Assembly: GCA_038093975.1 (NCBI GenBank)
Contig: JBBPTG010000223.1
Span: forward strand, 1-40,028
Origin: Chalciporus piperatus
Taxonomy: Eukaryota > Basidiomycota > Agaricomycetes > Boletales > Boletaceae
DNA length: 40,028 nt
Direction of reading: 5' to 3'
The position numbers were made by a program, and so were the translations under genes. The notes under the pieces were generated by a model that ran no database searches, was not told the origin of the DNA, and was given only the letters and a program-made list of their open reading frames with translations. Positions 9,436 through 20,703 of the stretch are shown here, piece by piece (position 1 is the stretch's first letter; each line of letters begins with the position of its first letter).

Positions 9436-11535
9436 ATGAGCGCACCAGGTCCGACGATGAAAACGATTCAGAAGCGGTTCTACACCGCTCTACCCCGCGC
9501 CGTCTCCTCACCATCGACATCAGCATCGATATCCAGAGTTCGCTCAAACTCTGCCCCTTCTTCCCGCTCGCTATATACCGCCAATCCATCGACCAGTCCG
9601 CTCGCTTTCTTTGATTCCCCGCCACCACCGCCACCACCACCCAGTTCTCGTCCGGGCAACCCACACGTCCTCTCAACATCCCGTCTACCCATCAAAGCCG
9701 AAGGCGAAGGCTCTTCCCAATCCCATCACTCACACAATTCTCCCCACAGTCAAGGCCAACCCCAAACCTCTGGTCAACCCCCCGTCTCGCTCGCGCTCAC
9801 ATCGCCGCAAGCCAATGCGTCGTCTTCAACGCCTGTTTTACCTGCTTCGCATCCGTCATCGGGATTCTTTCCGTATTCTTCCTTCTCTCCGATCCCGTTT
9901 TATAACGTGGGTTTGGGTGATCGGACGGATGCATGTCCGAGGGTGAAGAAACAAGGCGTGAGGTATCATCTTGACGTGGGCGCGTATGGGATTCCGAAAC
10001 GTGCCCATGGGAGGGGCCACGGGAAGGCGGGTAGTGTCGGAGGCGGAGGTGGAGCGGGCGTCACGGGGGCAAACGGTGCAAGGTACACACCATCGGCGGA
10101 GGATCTGAGTCTCGCGGTTCAAGTCGGCGAGGACGCCTACTTCATTCGTGAAAACGCAATGGGCGTGGCCGACGGCGTTGGAGGATGGTCACGAACAAAA
10201 TTAGGTACGCTGCGAGAACGTCATTCGAGTGTTTTTATTAAACTTTACTCTGATCCTGGAATTGCTATCGTGTTGTGTGTGTGTGTGTGTGTGTTGGTAC
10301 GTTTCGGATCTAGACTCGGCGACTTCGAATCGGGCCTCTCAAGACCCTTCGCCCAGCGCGCTTTTTGCGCGTAGGTTGATGCATTATTGTTCGGCTGAGG
10401 CGCTCGAAGTGGATGAGTGTCATGCTCGAAGGTGGGAGGCGTCACCTTCCCGCAGTGCCTCGCCGAGGAGGACAGGCAGCCCAGCTAGCAATGATGCATG
10501 GTCATGGAATGCAGAAGTGGACGCCTTGAACGAAGAGTTGGAAGATTCGCTCGAGGATCTGGAGGAGGGCTTGGACGTGCTCATGATCCTCGAACGTGCA
10601 TATGAAAAAACGATCAGGGCGCACGTCGTACCTGAAGATGAGGCTGCGTATTCGCAGCCAGGTGTTACCACCATCGGCACCGCCGCAGCAACAGCAGCGC
10701 GCTCGTCGTCGCTGAGTTCCATACCCGAGGATCAACCACTCTCGGCCGAGTTTGGTGATACGGATACGTCGTCACTATCGCCACCAGAGACCCCTGTCGT
10801 TCCACAACCAAAGACGGTACCATTGAAGACTGGGTCTTCGACGGCGCTCGTGGTCGTTCTTCAACATTCACCTCCGCGGACGCCTCGCACATCGCCGCCT
10901 CCCCGTTCCATGTTCTTCAGTTTCCCGGCCCCGCCAAAACCTACATACGATGCCGTTCTCAAGATTGCCCATCTGGGCGATTGCATGGGGATGCTCGTTC
11001 GAGACGAACACATCGCGTGGCGCAGTGCTGAGATGTGGTGGGCGTTCAATACGCCCGTCCAACTTGGCCCCAGTTCGTCTGCGCGACCGCGCGACGCACA
11101 GATCCTCGAGCTTCCCGTGCAGGCGGACGACATTCTGATTCTCGCGAGCGATGGGTTGAGCGATAATCTGTGGGACGAAGAGGTGTTGGATGAGGTCGTG
11201 AGGTTTAAGAGGTCGTTTTTGGGGGAGAGGAAACAGGGGGTGGGACATGGATTGTTGGGGAGGAGGACGTTGGCGGGGATGTTGAGCGAGGCGTTGTGTT
11301 CGAGGGCGCGTCGGGTGTCGGAGAGGAAAGGCAAGGGTTTTGCGAATGATGAGGGTGATGTGGAGGATGAGATACCGTTTGCGAGGCGAGCAAGAGAACA
11401 AGGGAAGAGTTTTAGAGGGGGCAAAATTGATGGTGAGTGTGTTGGTGCGCCTTGGGATACGTTGCTGATGTTGCTTTCGCAGATATATCTGTGCTGGTAG
11501 CGGTCGTGTCGCCAGCACCAGAGCTGCCGAACTAG
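9436..11535 (+). CDS. PTC7: PTC7-like mitochondrial PP2C protein phosphatase
   Basis: Three exons: 9436-10204, 10314-11432, 11483-11535, giving 646 residues, much longer than yeast Ptc7 (about 340). The N-terminus is Arg/Ser-rich and acid-poor (KRFYTALPRAVSS), consistent with a mitochondrial presequence. A Ser/Pro-rich stretch with eight prolines follows. PP2C motifs are GEDAYFIRENAMGVADGVGGW (metal-binding Asp), KIAHLGDCMGMLVRD, ILASDGLSDNLWDEEV and the last-exon DDISVLVA strand. The catalytic domain is interrupted between the first two motifs by roughly 220 residues of Ser/Pro-rich and acidic sequence (LNEELEDSLEDLEEGLD). Ptc7 of yeast acts in the mitochondrion and affects coenzyme Q synthesis; that role is carried over only by family. 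Start: first ATG, giving the presequence. Confidence 0.9.
10274..10294. repeat. (TG)n microsatellite inside PTC7 intron 1
   Basis: About ten TG units lie in the 109-nt first intron (10205-10313) of the PP2C gene, upstream of the acceptor at 10313. It is likely length-polymorphic. Confidence 0.9.
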
Positions 11536-11805
11536 CAGTTGTCAACCAAGTGTACACTGTAATTCATTCATCTTTTTTTTCTTTGATCGCATGCGTCATC
11601 TTCCTCTCACATTTATTCTAACCACAACCACACCCGTAACGTTCGTTTGTATCCCCCTTGAATCAATTGTATAGATAGATTGTACATGGAATAGTATTTC
11701 TAGGTCATTATTACTTTATGCATATGTGCTCTGATTTGCAGTCGAGTTGGCCGAGAGAACAAGTTGCGTGAGGAACAGTTGATTATGATAATGTACATCG
11801 TCCAT
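11536..11805. other. Convergent 3' flanks of PTC7 and PUP1
   Basis: Only 270 bp separate the two stop codons. The stretch is AT-rich with T-runs and no open frame of note, consistent with facing 3' UTRs. Confidence 0.5.
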
Positions 11806-12852
11806 CTAGCTAACATCCATCGCTTCGCCCACTACCGGTGTGATCTCCTCGCTGACGATCAAATTCCTGATCTTCTCCGTCTTCCAAGCGGTTGTTCCCC
11901 TCCTGAAGGTGTACGACTTTTCCTTTTGGGCACGTTCGTTTGGTTTGACAAAGTTACGGAGCATCTCGGTGCCCGTGGCGGTGATGACGCAAGCGTCGAC
12001 GTTTGATCCTGAGCCGAGATCGTTGAAGATACCGGCTGAGACGGCTGCTGTTACGAGTTGAAGCGCTTCCTCTCGCTACGAAAGAAGGGGGTGACGTCAA
12101 CCTTGATCAAAGCAAGGGATGGGATGATTTACTGTCATGTCAGGTTTCCAAGCGCTCTCAAAGACAGCCATGGCAGCGAGAGATCCTGAACCCATGGTGA
12201 CGTAGGGCAATTTGTCGGTCGACCCGTGTGGATGGACGGTGAAGAGTTGTGGACCGGTGATGTCTACGCCTCCGAGGACGAGCGCGGCACCGACGTGACC
12301 TTGATGCCTGTTCGCGGTGGGAATACCAGTGAGTGAAGCAGGACAAGACAAGATGGGTACGGGTTGACGAACCGGAAGAGATGTTGCTTGAGCATGGTCA
12401 TGGCTGTGACGACGCGCGGTTTCCGACCCGTTGAGAGGGCGTGTAGTTCGATGTTGGAAGAGATGGATGCGGTGACGAATTCGGTGTCTGCTGCTGTTCC
12501 TGCACCGCAACAACGAATGGATTCGGAGATGTAGTGTATCTAAGAGTTTGCGATTGTCATATCGTATTATCTCCCCCGAATTGTACGCGTCTCACCTTTT
12601 CACAGTTCTTGTCGGCGACGATGGGACCTTCTGTTGCACGCGTGTCTGCACCGAGAACGATGCCATCGCGGAAGAGACAGCCGACGATGGTGGTGCCGGT
12701 GCTTGTCGCCTTTGGGAGGGGTAGTCCTTTTTCTGCTAGAAAGGTGTTTCTGATGCGAGAGTGAGTGTTGTGAACGTCGAGATGGTCGTTGTTGTGACTG
12801 ACCGTATCGAGTTTGAGAAATCGAAACCTGGCGACGAGTAGATGTTGTCCAT
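11806..12852 (-). CDS. PUP1: 20S proteasome subunit beta type-7 (beta2), trypsin-like catalytic subunit
   Basis: Five exons on the minus strand: 12852-12803, 12749-12596, 12539-12373, 12307-12133, 12075-11806, giving 271 residues. The propeptide ([15 protein letters not shown], then [19 protein letters not shown]) ends before Thr36 (G|TTIVGC), the residue exposed by autocleavage to become the N-terminal nucleophile. Further family signs are [47 protein letters not shown] and [16 protein letters not shown]. The long C-terminal arm that embraces beta3 is present ([12 protein letters not shown]...). It works in the 20S core particle in nucleus and cytosol. The gene diverges from the BAR gene 151 bp away. 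Confidence 0.97.
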
Positions 12853-13003
12853 CTTGGAGACTATGCGATGACAAGGGGTGGATGTATGCGCTTGGGTGTA
12901 CGCGTCGCGAGTAGAGACCCCGTCGTCGTGGTGTGACCCCAGACAGTGCTCCTAGAGGTTGCAATTCAACATCAAGTCAGTGAGGATCGACCAGTTGCCC
13001 ACC
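12853..13003. promoter_or_regulatory. Short divergent promoter region, PUP1 / BAR gene
   Basis: Only 151 bp separate the two start codons on opposite strands, so both promoters and both 5' UTRs must lie here or overlap the genes. The BAR start has a strong context (CCACCATGG). No specific factor site, such as a clear proteasome control element, was recognised. Confidence 0.55.
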
Positions 13004-14206
13004 ATGGACGGATGGTCAAAACTTCAGTCAAGCTTATCCACTCTCAACATCGGTCAATCCGCCTCAAAGTTCGCAAAGGGTTTCAACTCCAGCGTACAAG
13101 CAACAAGAGAAAGACTCGGCCAAATTGCACCAGAGGAAATCACTGAACTGCCCCAAGGTATGTCTTCTCCGCAGTCACGATACTGTGTGAGTGCTCACTA
13201 ATCGGTCGCAGAGTACAAAGATCTCGAGGCTCGCGTCGATGCACTCCGTCAGGCCCATGTTGCGTTGCTAAAGTATGATCGCAACCTTCATCCGTTCCTT
13301 TCTCTGACACACCCATCTCACAGGATCACCAGGGCTTACGAATCCGAAACATATGACTACCCCGTCCAGATCCAAGAATCCATTACCGAAGTCTCCACCA
13401 CCATCGGTCACGGTATCACCAATTTCGCAGCCACCAATCTCAAGGGGACAAACCTCCCTGCGCCCAACCCAGTCGCTCCCTTAGAGGCGCAGCACAAGAC
13501 CCTCCCACATGCACTCGGGCGTGCGGCGACCACTGCGGCGAATGCGCTTCAGGTTGCCCCTGGTGGGAACGACGACAAGCTCGGTAGGGCGTTGGGCATG
13601 TATGCCAACGTTTGGGACGCCATTGCGGGCGCAAGAGTTCAGCAGGATGAGGCGATACAGGTGCAGTATCTACAGCCGTGGCAATCCACCCTGTCGACTT
13701 CCATCGGTGTGGCTATGAAGGCTCGTCAGGCCGTTCGTGCGAGCAGACTCGAGCTCGATGCTGCGAAGCAATCGTAAGTGGCTGTGCATATACTTTGGGC
13801 GTGACGTTCTGAAACGCTTCGCTTCAGATTGAAGAACGCAGGCCCTGCTAGACAGGAGCAGGCGAGACTTGATGTCGAGAACGCAGAGGACGACCTCGTC
13901 CAGAAGACCGAGGTTGCCATCACGCTCATGAAGACCGTCCTTGAGAACGTACGTATCCGTCGTCGCCTGGTATTTTCTCAATGGACCTCACCTTGCCCCG
14001 TAGCCTGAGCCTATCAAGAACTTGAACGAGCTCATCAAGGCTCAGTTGATTTACTTTGCCTCCGCCGCAGAAGCACTGTCGTCCGCACAAGGCGAGATAG
14101 AAGAATTGAGCGTAGCCGCAGAGGGTGATTACAGGTACCTACATCTCCGTCTCCCTATTCCGCAGTCCATCTCACATTTCCTTTCAGAAAGACCCGGGAT
14201 CACTAA
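13004..14206 (+). CDS. Gvp36-like BAR-domain protein
   Basis: Six exons: 13004-13157, 13212-13272, 13324-13773, 13828-13948, 14004-14134, 14188-14206, giving 311 residues, close to yeast Gvp36 (326). The protein is almost wholly helical and charged, with the Gvp36 pattern of ERLGQIAPEEITELPQEYKDLEARVD, YESETYDYPVQIQESI, the middle LQPWQSTLSTSIGVAMKARQ helix and the C-terminal KAQLIYFASAAEALSSAQGE. Family members form a membrane-bending dimer at Golgi and endosomal membranes; this role is inferred. The ATG has a near-perfect Kozak context. The last exon is only 19 nt and supplies KTRDH and the stop, so the extreme C-terminus is the least certain part. Confidence 0.9.
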
Positions 14207-14954
14207 AATCCCACCGCCCAACCACACGACATGATTTTTCTAACGTCTGTATGATCGTCTAGTACTACTCCTCCGCACGTGTTCGTCATTGCCATTCTAT
14301 CCTCCCGTTCCTCAGTGACTGTATGCCTCTGTGTTGTTCCATCTCTACCTTTTTTTTTTTTTTTTGCGATCGGAAGACTGCTTGAAACTCGTTCTATCTG
14401 TGATAGTGCCGTAGATAATGAGTGTTTATTGTCCTTGCCCGGAAATCGTTGGTTGCATCGAGTTCGAGTGTGAGGACAGTGTGTGCTATTTTTGAACCGC
14501 ACGTGATGACCACACCGTGAACGTTTTTTTTAACAAATTTTCTCATTTTCCAAACTGCATCTCCCTCTTCCTTCCCTCTCATGTGGTCAATGTGATCCCC
14601 CGTGGTCAGCTCAGGTGAGTACGTTCAGACAAATCCCCATCCCCCACTCTGTTTTTCGTGATGATTTCTTTGCTGTGCACCAGACCGAGTGCTTTCATTA
14701 GCTCGTTGAGGATCACATCCCTGGCCCTCAATTATACGCTCGAGGGTCCTGACTTCCGTCTCTTTTTTCCCAATCTCATCAGTTTCCTACTGGTTGGGAC
14801 GTATCGGCTGATCGTCGTTTTTCCCTTTTTCACAGATGTCGTGGGTTGTAACTGCATTTCATTTCATCCCGTCTCGTAACTCGTCACAGTAATCAGTACA
14901 TCGACCGATCTGTATCGTGCTCCATGCCAACAACGTCAACCATCGTCTTCATCT
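14207..14954. other. Convergent intergenic region, no gene seen
   Basis: About 750 bp lie between the stops of the BAR and ALDH genes. Short open frames on both strands have no recognisable content. A 16-T run is at 14350-14365. It probably holds both 3' UTRs. Confidence 0.5.
14350..14365. repeat. Homopolymer T16 run
   Basis: Sixteen consecutive T on the plus strand, 144 bp past the BAR-gene stop. This may be a polyadenylation-region T tract or a remnant of retroposition on the other strand; no target-site duplication was identified. Confidence 0.8.
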
Positions 14955-17212
14955 TCACGCTGTCTTGAGCTTCATGTGCACCGATTTAGGGCGCGTGAGT
15001 TGATCGTAGCCTAAAATTGTCACAAAAGGGTGTGATGAGACGCCATCGTCCACAGCATTATTAAGAAACCGACGCTCACCAAACCTGCTAAGACTGACTC
15101 CCCGACCACTATTCTTGACGCCTGCCCACGATAGCGCAGGATCGAGGAAATCGCATCTAAGCCCCATCAGCACTGTCGTCGTGACGGATTCATCCCCAAA
15201 AACAAAAACAAAAAAAAGTCATCACCTGTTCAAGAAAACCGTCCCCGTCTGCAATTCTTCGACGATACCAAGGAACGCTTCCTCAGACTGTTGGGCGTCG
15301 GTCCAGATCGAAGCAGTGAGGCCGTAAGGGGAATCGTTCATGAGCCGGATAGCTTCTTCATCAGAAGAGACCTGTCGTGAGATAGGATCCGTGAGCGTTA
15401 TTTAGTGGTGTTTCGTGCTACCGCACACCAACTTTTTGGATGCCGACGACGGGGCCAAAGGTTTCTTCCTGAATAGTCGGTTTCAGTGGTGACATGTAAA
15501 ACTATTTCGGGAGAAGTCTGTCTTACCATCATGACGTCCATACCTGACGAGCGACGAATCTTAGCGACAGCATTTACCTCAGGCTCGTGATCGAGAGAGA
15601 CTTACTGTGATCGACGTTGATCAACACCTGAGGTGCAACGTACGCGGTTCCCCTGTTCCAACCATAATGGTAAGTTTCCAAAACATCAACGCACGCACCA
15701 TCAGACTCACGGTTGGGCTATTGGGAAAAGATCTTCCGGAATAAGAGGCGTAGCGCCCGCTGTCACTGAGTTGCATTCCGTTGGTCAGCTCGAAAGCGCC
15801 ATGGTGCTTCTCGTGAGCTGAGATCCGATTGCTCACCAGCATCTGCGACTTGTTTGCGGATCTGTTCAGCACTAGCTACACTGACGACCGGCCCGAGGTT
15901 GGTTTCGGGTTTGGTTGGATCACCCAAGACGTATTTCTGGGGTGTATGTTCAACAACCGACTTCAGAGATCGAGGGGGGTGAACTTGCCTTGGTGAGATC
16001 GACGTATTGCTTTACAAACTCGTCGAACAGAGATTCGTGCACGTAAATGCGCTTTGGGAGGCATCAGCAGGGGGTGAAGGGACCTCGACGAGTTGACCTA
16101 ACCTCGATCGCACAACAGCTCTGACCCGAGTTGAACATGGCACCTGTACAAGCGTCAACGTCTCAGCCCAAGAAATCATGGAATCGAACATCGTTACCAT
16201 CCACGAGTTCAGCGACGGTGTACTTGAGATCGGCATCCGGACGCACATACGCGGGATCCTTTCCACCGAGCTACAAAGCTCATATATGAGGATCAAAAAA
16301 CGACCTCTTCACCGTGACTTCCACTTACCTCGAGCGCAACACCCTTGAACCCCTCCGCCTCCACCGCGGCCTTCTCTACTGCATGTCCCCCAACAACGCT
16401 CCCCGTAAACGACACGAAATCGACTTGCTTGTGTCGAACGACGTACGACGTGAGCGCAGGGGAGAGATGGAGGACTTGTGCGAGGTCCGCGGGGACACCG
16501 GCTTTATGCAGGGCGTTGATGAACCGTTCAGCGATGAGGGGGGTTTGAGGGGACGGTTTGAGGAGGACGGCGTTGCCGGCGATGAGGGCTGGAAGGACGG
16601 AGTTGATGGTGACGAGGTAAGGGTAGCTGAAACGCGTGTGTCAGGGACGCTAGTGAGGGTAGACTGGGAGACGCACTTCCAAGGGGCGATCACGAAGACG
16701 ACACCCAAGGGCTCGCGCTTGATGTATCGTCTGAATCCGGGGAGGTCGGACTCTTTGAGGGAGACGTCGGAGAGGGAGGATTCGGCGATGGAGAGCATGT
16801 ATTCTGCGCGGGATAGGAACCCTCTGAGTTCACCTGGGACTTGACTCACGGGTCTGTACGAACATCACTGAGACATCTATGATCTTTGGAACGAGATGGT
16901 GACGCACCTGCCCATCTGCATGGTGAGTTCCATGTGGAGAGCCTTGAGCTCATCACCTGCAATCGCTTTGAACTCGGCCTGTCAACGCGTGAAGTCTACA
17001 CGCATCACGATGAGATCATGGTGTTTGGGACGTACCACGAATTTGTGTCCGATCTCGATGCGTTCCTTAAGTGTGCGTTTCCTCCAATCTGCTTGTGCTG
17101 CAGCAGCCTTTTGGATCACCACATTGAGATCTGGTTCGGTTGGGTATGTTCTTGTTACATAGGGCTGTTGGCTGTGAGGTGTAATCGTCGTTTGTGTCTG
17201 TACGTTGGCCAT
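14955..17212 (-). CDS. NAD(P)-dependent aldehyde dehydrogenase superfamily protein
   Basis: Fifteen exons on the minus strand: 17212-17036, 16978-16908, 16853-16677, 16626-16329, 16270-16198, 16143-16103, 16051-15989, 15936-15837, 15765-15711, 15652-15606, 15543-15527, 15468-15427, 15371-15226, 15156-15080, 15010-14955; 479 residues, the usual ALDH size. Signs are the APWNYPYL cofactor-fold segment, LLKPSPQTPLIAERF, FTGSVVGGHAVEKA, the catalytic Glu in ALELGGKDPAYV, the catalytic Cys in NSGQSCCAIE, and the EETFGPVVGIQKV block. It oxidises an aldehyde to an acid; the substrate cannot be told. The intron after 15989 starts with GC (GCAAGT) and exon 11 is 17 nt. An upstream in-frame ATG at 17317 exists, but the chosen start fits the family better. 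Confidence 0.92.
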
Positions 17213-17447
17213 CGTAATGGTGGAGAGCAAGGAGGGTTTGGCTTGCCCTCGCTCAGTTGAGCTTGTGTATGTTGTCGCTTTTATCTTATCTTTGTCTACG
17301 TCACCACGGCACTTCATTCACTCCTTCAGAGTCATTCCACCTGATATTGCGAGTTGAGAACTGACGTCGTGTGTCACAAAGATCAGAGAAGGGTTCCAGG
17401 TATCAATATCAACGGTGCAAGGGGAGTACATATCAAATCCAAACGTC

Positions 17448-18349
17448 TCATACTTTGTACCGATGACCTGTCTTGGTAAAGAATGTTTGTAGGATGTAAA
17501 CCTGGAAGCTGTTCGATGATCAGAACGCGACACGCATGTTTCGGACCGGATCGAACGTACACTGCCATTCCAACCACGCCCAGACTTTCGCAGACCCCAT
17601 ACCAGAATAAACGGCTGTCAGTAGAGTTCATTAGAGGCGAAAGTTTTCGAATGACAAGCGCAGACGTACTTCTGGGTGGACTTGACGAGGGAGAAACCTC
17701 GTGTCTCTCGCGTGTGGAAGCTACGGAAACATGAGCCGACCTCTCCCAAACGCGCGCCACGAACCACGTACTGTCTCTGTGTGCGCTTGATGTTCATGAG
17801 CATGCTATTCAGACGGAAGATGCTCTCTTCTATCGGGCTCGTATGATCCGAGACTTGTCCAGGCTTGGCTTCGACTTCTCTCCGTGGCTCACTCTCGACC
17901 ATGATGTCAAAGTCGATGAGCTTGTCGGTCAACGTGGACATGTCGTTTTCGAAGCAGAAGGCGTATTCTCCGACGGTGTTGGCGGTGAGAATGTAGTCTC
18001 CTGACCGCTCGCGTTGGCCGTCGAGGAGGAGCTTGTCGTTTGGGTCCTTGATGTCAAAGTCGATGTCGAATGCGCCTCCTGCTTGGACCTGGTGACGACG
18101 TTCAGTGGACTCGAGTTGGCAGGTTCATGGACACGTACTGCAAAGTAGAACTGGGGAGGCGGGTGAGTGATTCGGGACATCTGGTGCGGTAATAAGACTC
18201 ACGCCGAGCTTCTCTCCCGCCTTGTCCACGTCGGCGTAAAAACATAGACGTTCGTTTGGTGCGATGGTGGTCGTCAACGCTGATGCCTTGACATGGCTGA
18301 CGGATGCTAGAAAGAGAGTAAAAGACGCGACTAGGTTGAGTAGAATCAT
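17448..18349 (-). CDS. p24/TMED family ER-Golgi cargo receptor
   Basis: Six exons on the minus strand: 18349-18203, 18150-18139, 18088-17772, 17720-17670, 17614-17563, 17501-17448; 210 residues, the standard p24 size. An N-terminal signal peptide (LLNLVASFTLFLASVSHVKA) leads into a GOLD domain with its two conserved cysteines (RLCFYADVDKAG and GEYAFCFEND). A coiled-coil follows (PIEESIFRLNSMLMNIKRTQ), then the TRETRGFSLVKSTQNRLFW linker, a transmembrane helix and a short tail ending KTGHRYKV. p24 proteins cycle in COPI and COPII vesicles. Which subfamily (Erp, Emp24, Erv25) is not decided. Exon 2 is a 12-nt microexon (FYFA). The donor of the last intron (GTGTAC) was chosen to keep the conserved VYILQTFF. 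Confidence 0.9.
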
Positions 18350-18495
18350 TGATGTGAACCAGTCACAGCTGGTAGTGCAAGGAGAGGGTATGGGCTCGGC
18401 ATCGACTTGCCGAGTGTATCGGAGATGTAAATGTTTGATCTCAGCGACACCCTTGGCTCGACACTGCCACTCAGTGCTACCTCCTTCAAGGCTCC
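18350..18495. promoter_or_regulatory. Short divergent promoter region, p24 / Rua1_C gene
   Basis: 146 bp separate the start codons of the two divergent genes. No known fungal binding site stood out. Confidence 0.5.
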
Positions 18496-20321
18496 ATGCA
18501 ATCGCGACAATCTTTCCCAATGATTTCCACCCCAGATCGAGCACCTAGGGGTTCCTACTCTCTCTGGCCAGCCACTTATAATCACCCGTCTTACGCGAGT
18601 ACTCCACGTTCCTTACTCGCTCCGTCTACACCTTCCCAGTCTTTGGCGAACCTGCATATGGTGTCTTCGCCGAGCCCTCTGTCACAGGTTCCTTCTCTAT
18701 GCTATCCCCAGATATCACCGCCTTCACAAGGATCAGGAAGTACTCCCTTCGAGCGACAATTCACCAGCGATTTCTCGCGAGATTGGGACAATCTCGATTC
18801 TGGATTCTCCCCCGTCGTGCGAAGGAGCTCCGATGCGTCCCATCAACCCTCTCCCGAGTCGAAAGCAAACAACGCGTCGCACCCCCAAGAGTCCCAAGAT
18901 GTCATACAGGGCGTCTCATTGATCAACAGATTCATATCTGCAGCCGCGGACGAGTCTGGGACCACCGAAGATCTTTCTTTTTACTCGGCCTTCGCCTCTC
19001 AAGAGCGTTTTTCCTCTCCTTTCTCAGATTTGTCGGATCTTACACCTCTCTCATCTCCCGAGGCATCCTCACGACTTGGACATGGTATCAATTTACGACC
19101 CAGGATCCCTTCCGCGTCTTCGAACAAGGAGCGAGCTGTCAAGCCGAAGAAAATGATCGAAGTATCCAATCTAAACTCTGAGCGCGAACCCTCCCACACT
19201 CGAAGCTCTCCTCACCTTGACGACCAGGATTCCCAGCCTGCGAAAGGCAAACTAGAGGGTAACCGGAAGAGAGCCCGACGAAGCAGCGATGACGGCGAAC
19301 CACCGAGCAAACTCAAGAAAGCGCGCACTGTTAGCACTCCCGAATCAACATCCACCGACGCGGATCCTTCTCTCGAGACATCTACTCGTCGCCGGCTGCC
19401 TACCGATGTTCCTTATCACCCTCAATTTCCTCTTTTCTATCTTCGTTTCCCGGCCAGTTCCTACCTACAGACTGGCGATGGAAAGTAAGTGCCTCTTCGA
19501 TGGACCCGAACATTCTGACCCCTCTGCTATTCCCGTTTTCTCCCAGATTCCCATTACTAAATCGCACCAAGCTCCCGGGAGGGACGTACAACGAGCCGCG
19601 AGACGCGCTTGACCTGTATACGCCACGGTTTGTCAAGGGATGTGGATTCACAAAGGTCGGTCTTTGCCCAATTTGCATCGAGAGCCCATCTCGTGGAGGG
19701 AAAGGCGAAGCCGTCTGGCTCTCGATGAAGTTTTCAGCATACAAGTGGTGGGTGTCCAATAGCCCCGTTCGTTCTGCCAACTCACTTCCCATCTTTGACA
19801 GAGTCGTGTTTACCGCTGACGTGAATCGCTAATTATTGGAATGGCAGTTATCACATGCAGTATGCGCACGGTATGTCGTCTATCCCTGCATATATGCGTC
19901 CTTGATTAGATCCCTCAAGGTATATCTTCGGTCTCTGCTCGTCCTTTCTCTCCTCCGACCGCGTTTCGTACCACCGAGCGTCACCATCCTGCGAAGAATG
20001 AACGGACGACCATATTGGAAGGCAAGTGCCACAAGTGCAAGAAATGGATCCCCGTCGAAAGCATCAAGAATCTAGATATCAAGGTCAGTCCCCCCAATCT
20101 TTCCTAGCGTGATCGCTCGTTCATTGACCACGTTGTAGGTCAAGGAATTATATTGGTATGTACCGAGCAAGGTCAGTGACTCGGCGTTGGCTCAACTCCT
20201 CAGGTGGAAACATGCCGCCACCTGCCACCAAGGCATGCATCTATTGGGAGATGACGACTTTTTCTTGGACGACGAGACTTACCGTCGTGTTCGTGCTATG
20301 GATTCTGATCACCAGCTATGA
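18496..20321 (+). CDS. Transcription-regulator-like protein with Rua1 C-terminal domain
   Basis: Six exons: 18496-19484, 19547-19747, 19848-19870, 19920-20083, 20139-20155, 20204-20321; 503 residues. The first 300 residues are Ser/Pro-rich and disordered, with a basic stretch near residues 255-278 (NRKRARRSS, SKLKKAR) that could be a nuclear signal. The C-terminal 195 residues match the Rua1_C pattern: FYLRFPASSYLQTGD, RDALDLYTPRFVKGCG, GLCPICIE, LSMKFSAYKCYHMQYAHG, ILEGKCHKCKKWIPVE, and YWWKHAATCHQG. Two zinc-finger-like sets (CPIC with HMQYAH; CHKC with KHAATCH) are seen. Rua1 of Ustilago maydis controls ustilagic acid synthesis genes; homologues are widespread in basidiomycetes and this one's targets are unknown. 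Exons of 17 and 23 nt keep the domain in frame. Confidence 0.85.
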
Positions 20322-20703
20322 CAATTTCTCTTATAGAATCTGTTTTCGTTCCTCATTGCTCTGCTGCTCTCATTCCTGTTTCTCATGTTTCGGATTCGTG
20401 TTGCTCACCTCTGCTAACTCTATGCCTGTATATTTCACCCAGTTTGTGTGCACTTTTCTAGATGTTGTAATCATGATGCAAGACTGTCGCAGTGTCTTTG
20501 AGAACTGTTCATTAGTATGAAGACTTGAGTCCATCCTCATGACAAGTGATACAGGATACACTTGATATGGATAGTGGTGGTGATACAACATCAAGTTGAG
20601 ATGACTATGACAATTGCTGAAATATTCCAAGGAAATGTGGCATACTGTACGAGAACATAATAATTAACACAGACACTGGGTAAAAACAAGAGATAAGGCA
20701 ATA
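20322..20703. other. Convergent intergenic region, no gene seen
   Basis: 382 bp of AT-rich sequence between the Rua1_C stop and the NLR stop. Only short open frames without recognisable content. Confidence 0.5.

Noticed and set aside
10868..11557. 229-codon minus-strand frame
   Set aside because: Antisense to the PP2C catalytic exon; Arg/Pro-rich with no motif.
15429..15468. ALDH exon 12 ending at the first GT (donor GTGTGC)
   Set aside because: That junction puts a stop directly after the next acceptor; the donor two bases further (GTGCGG) keeps the conserved KVGVSSDEEA frame.
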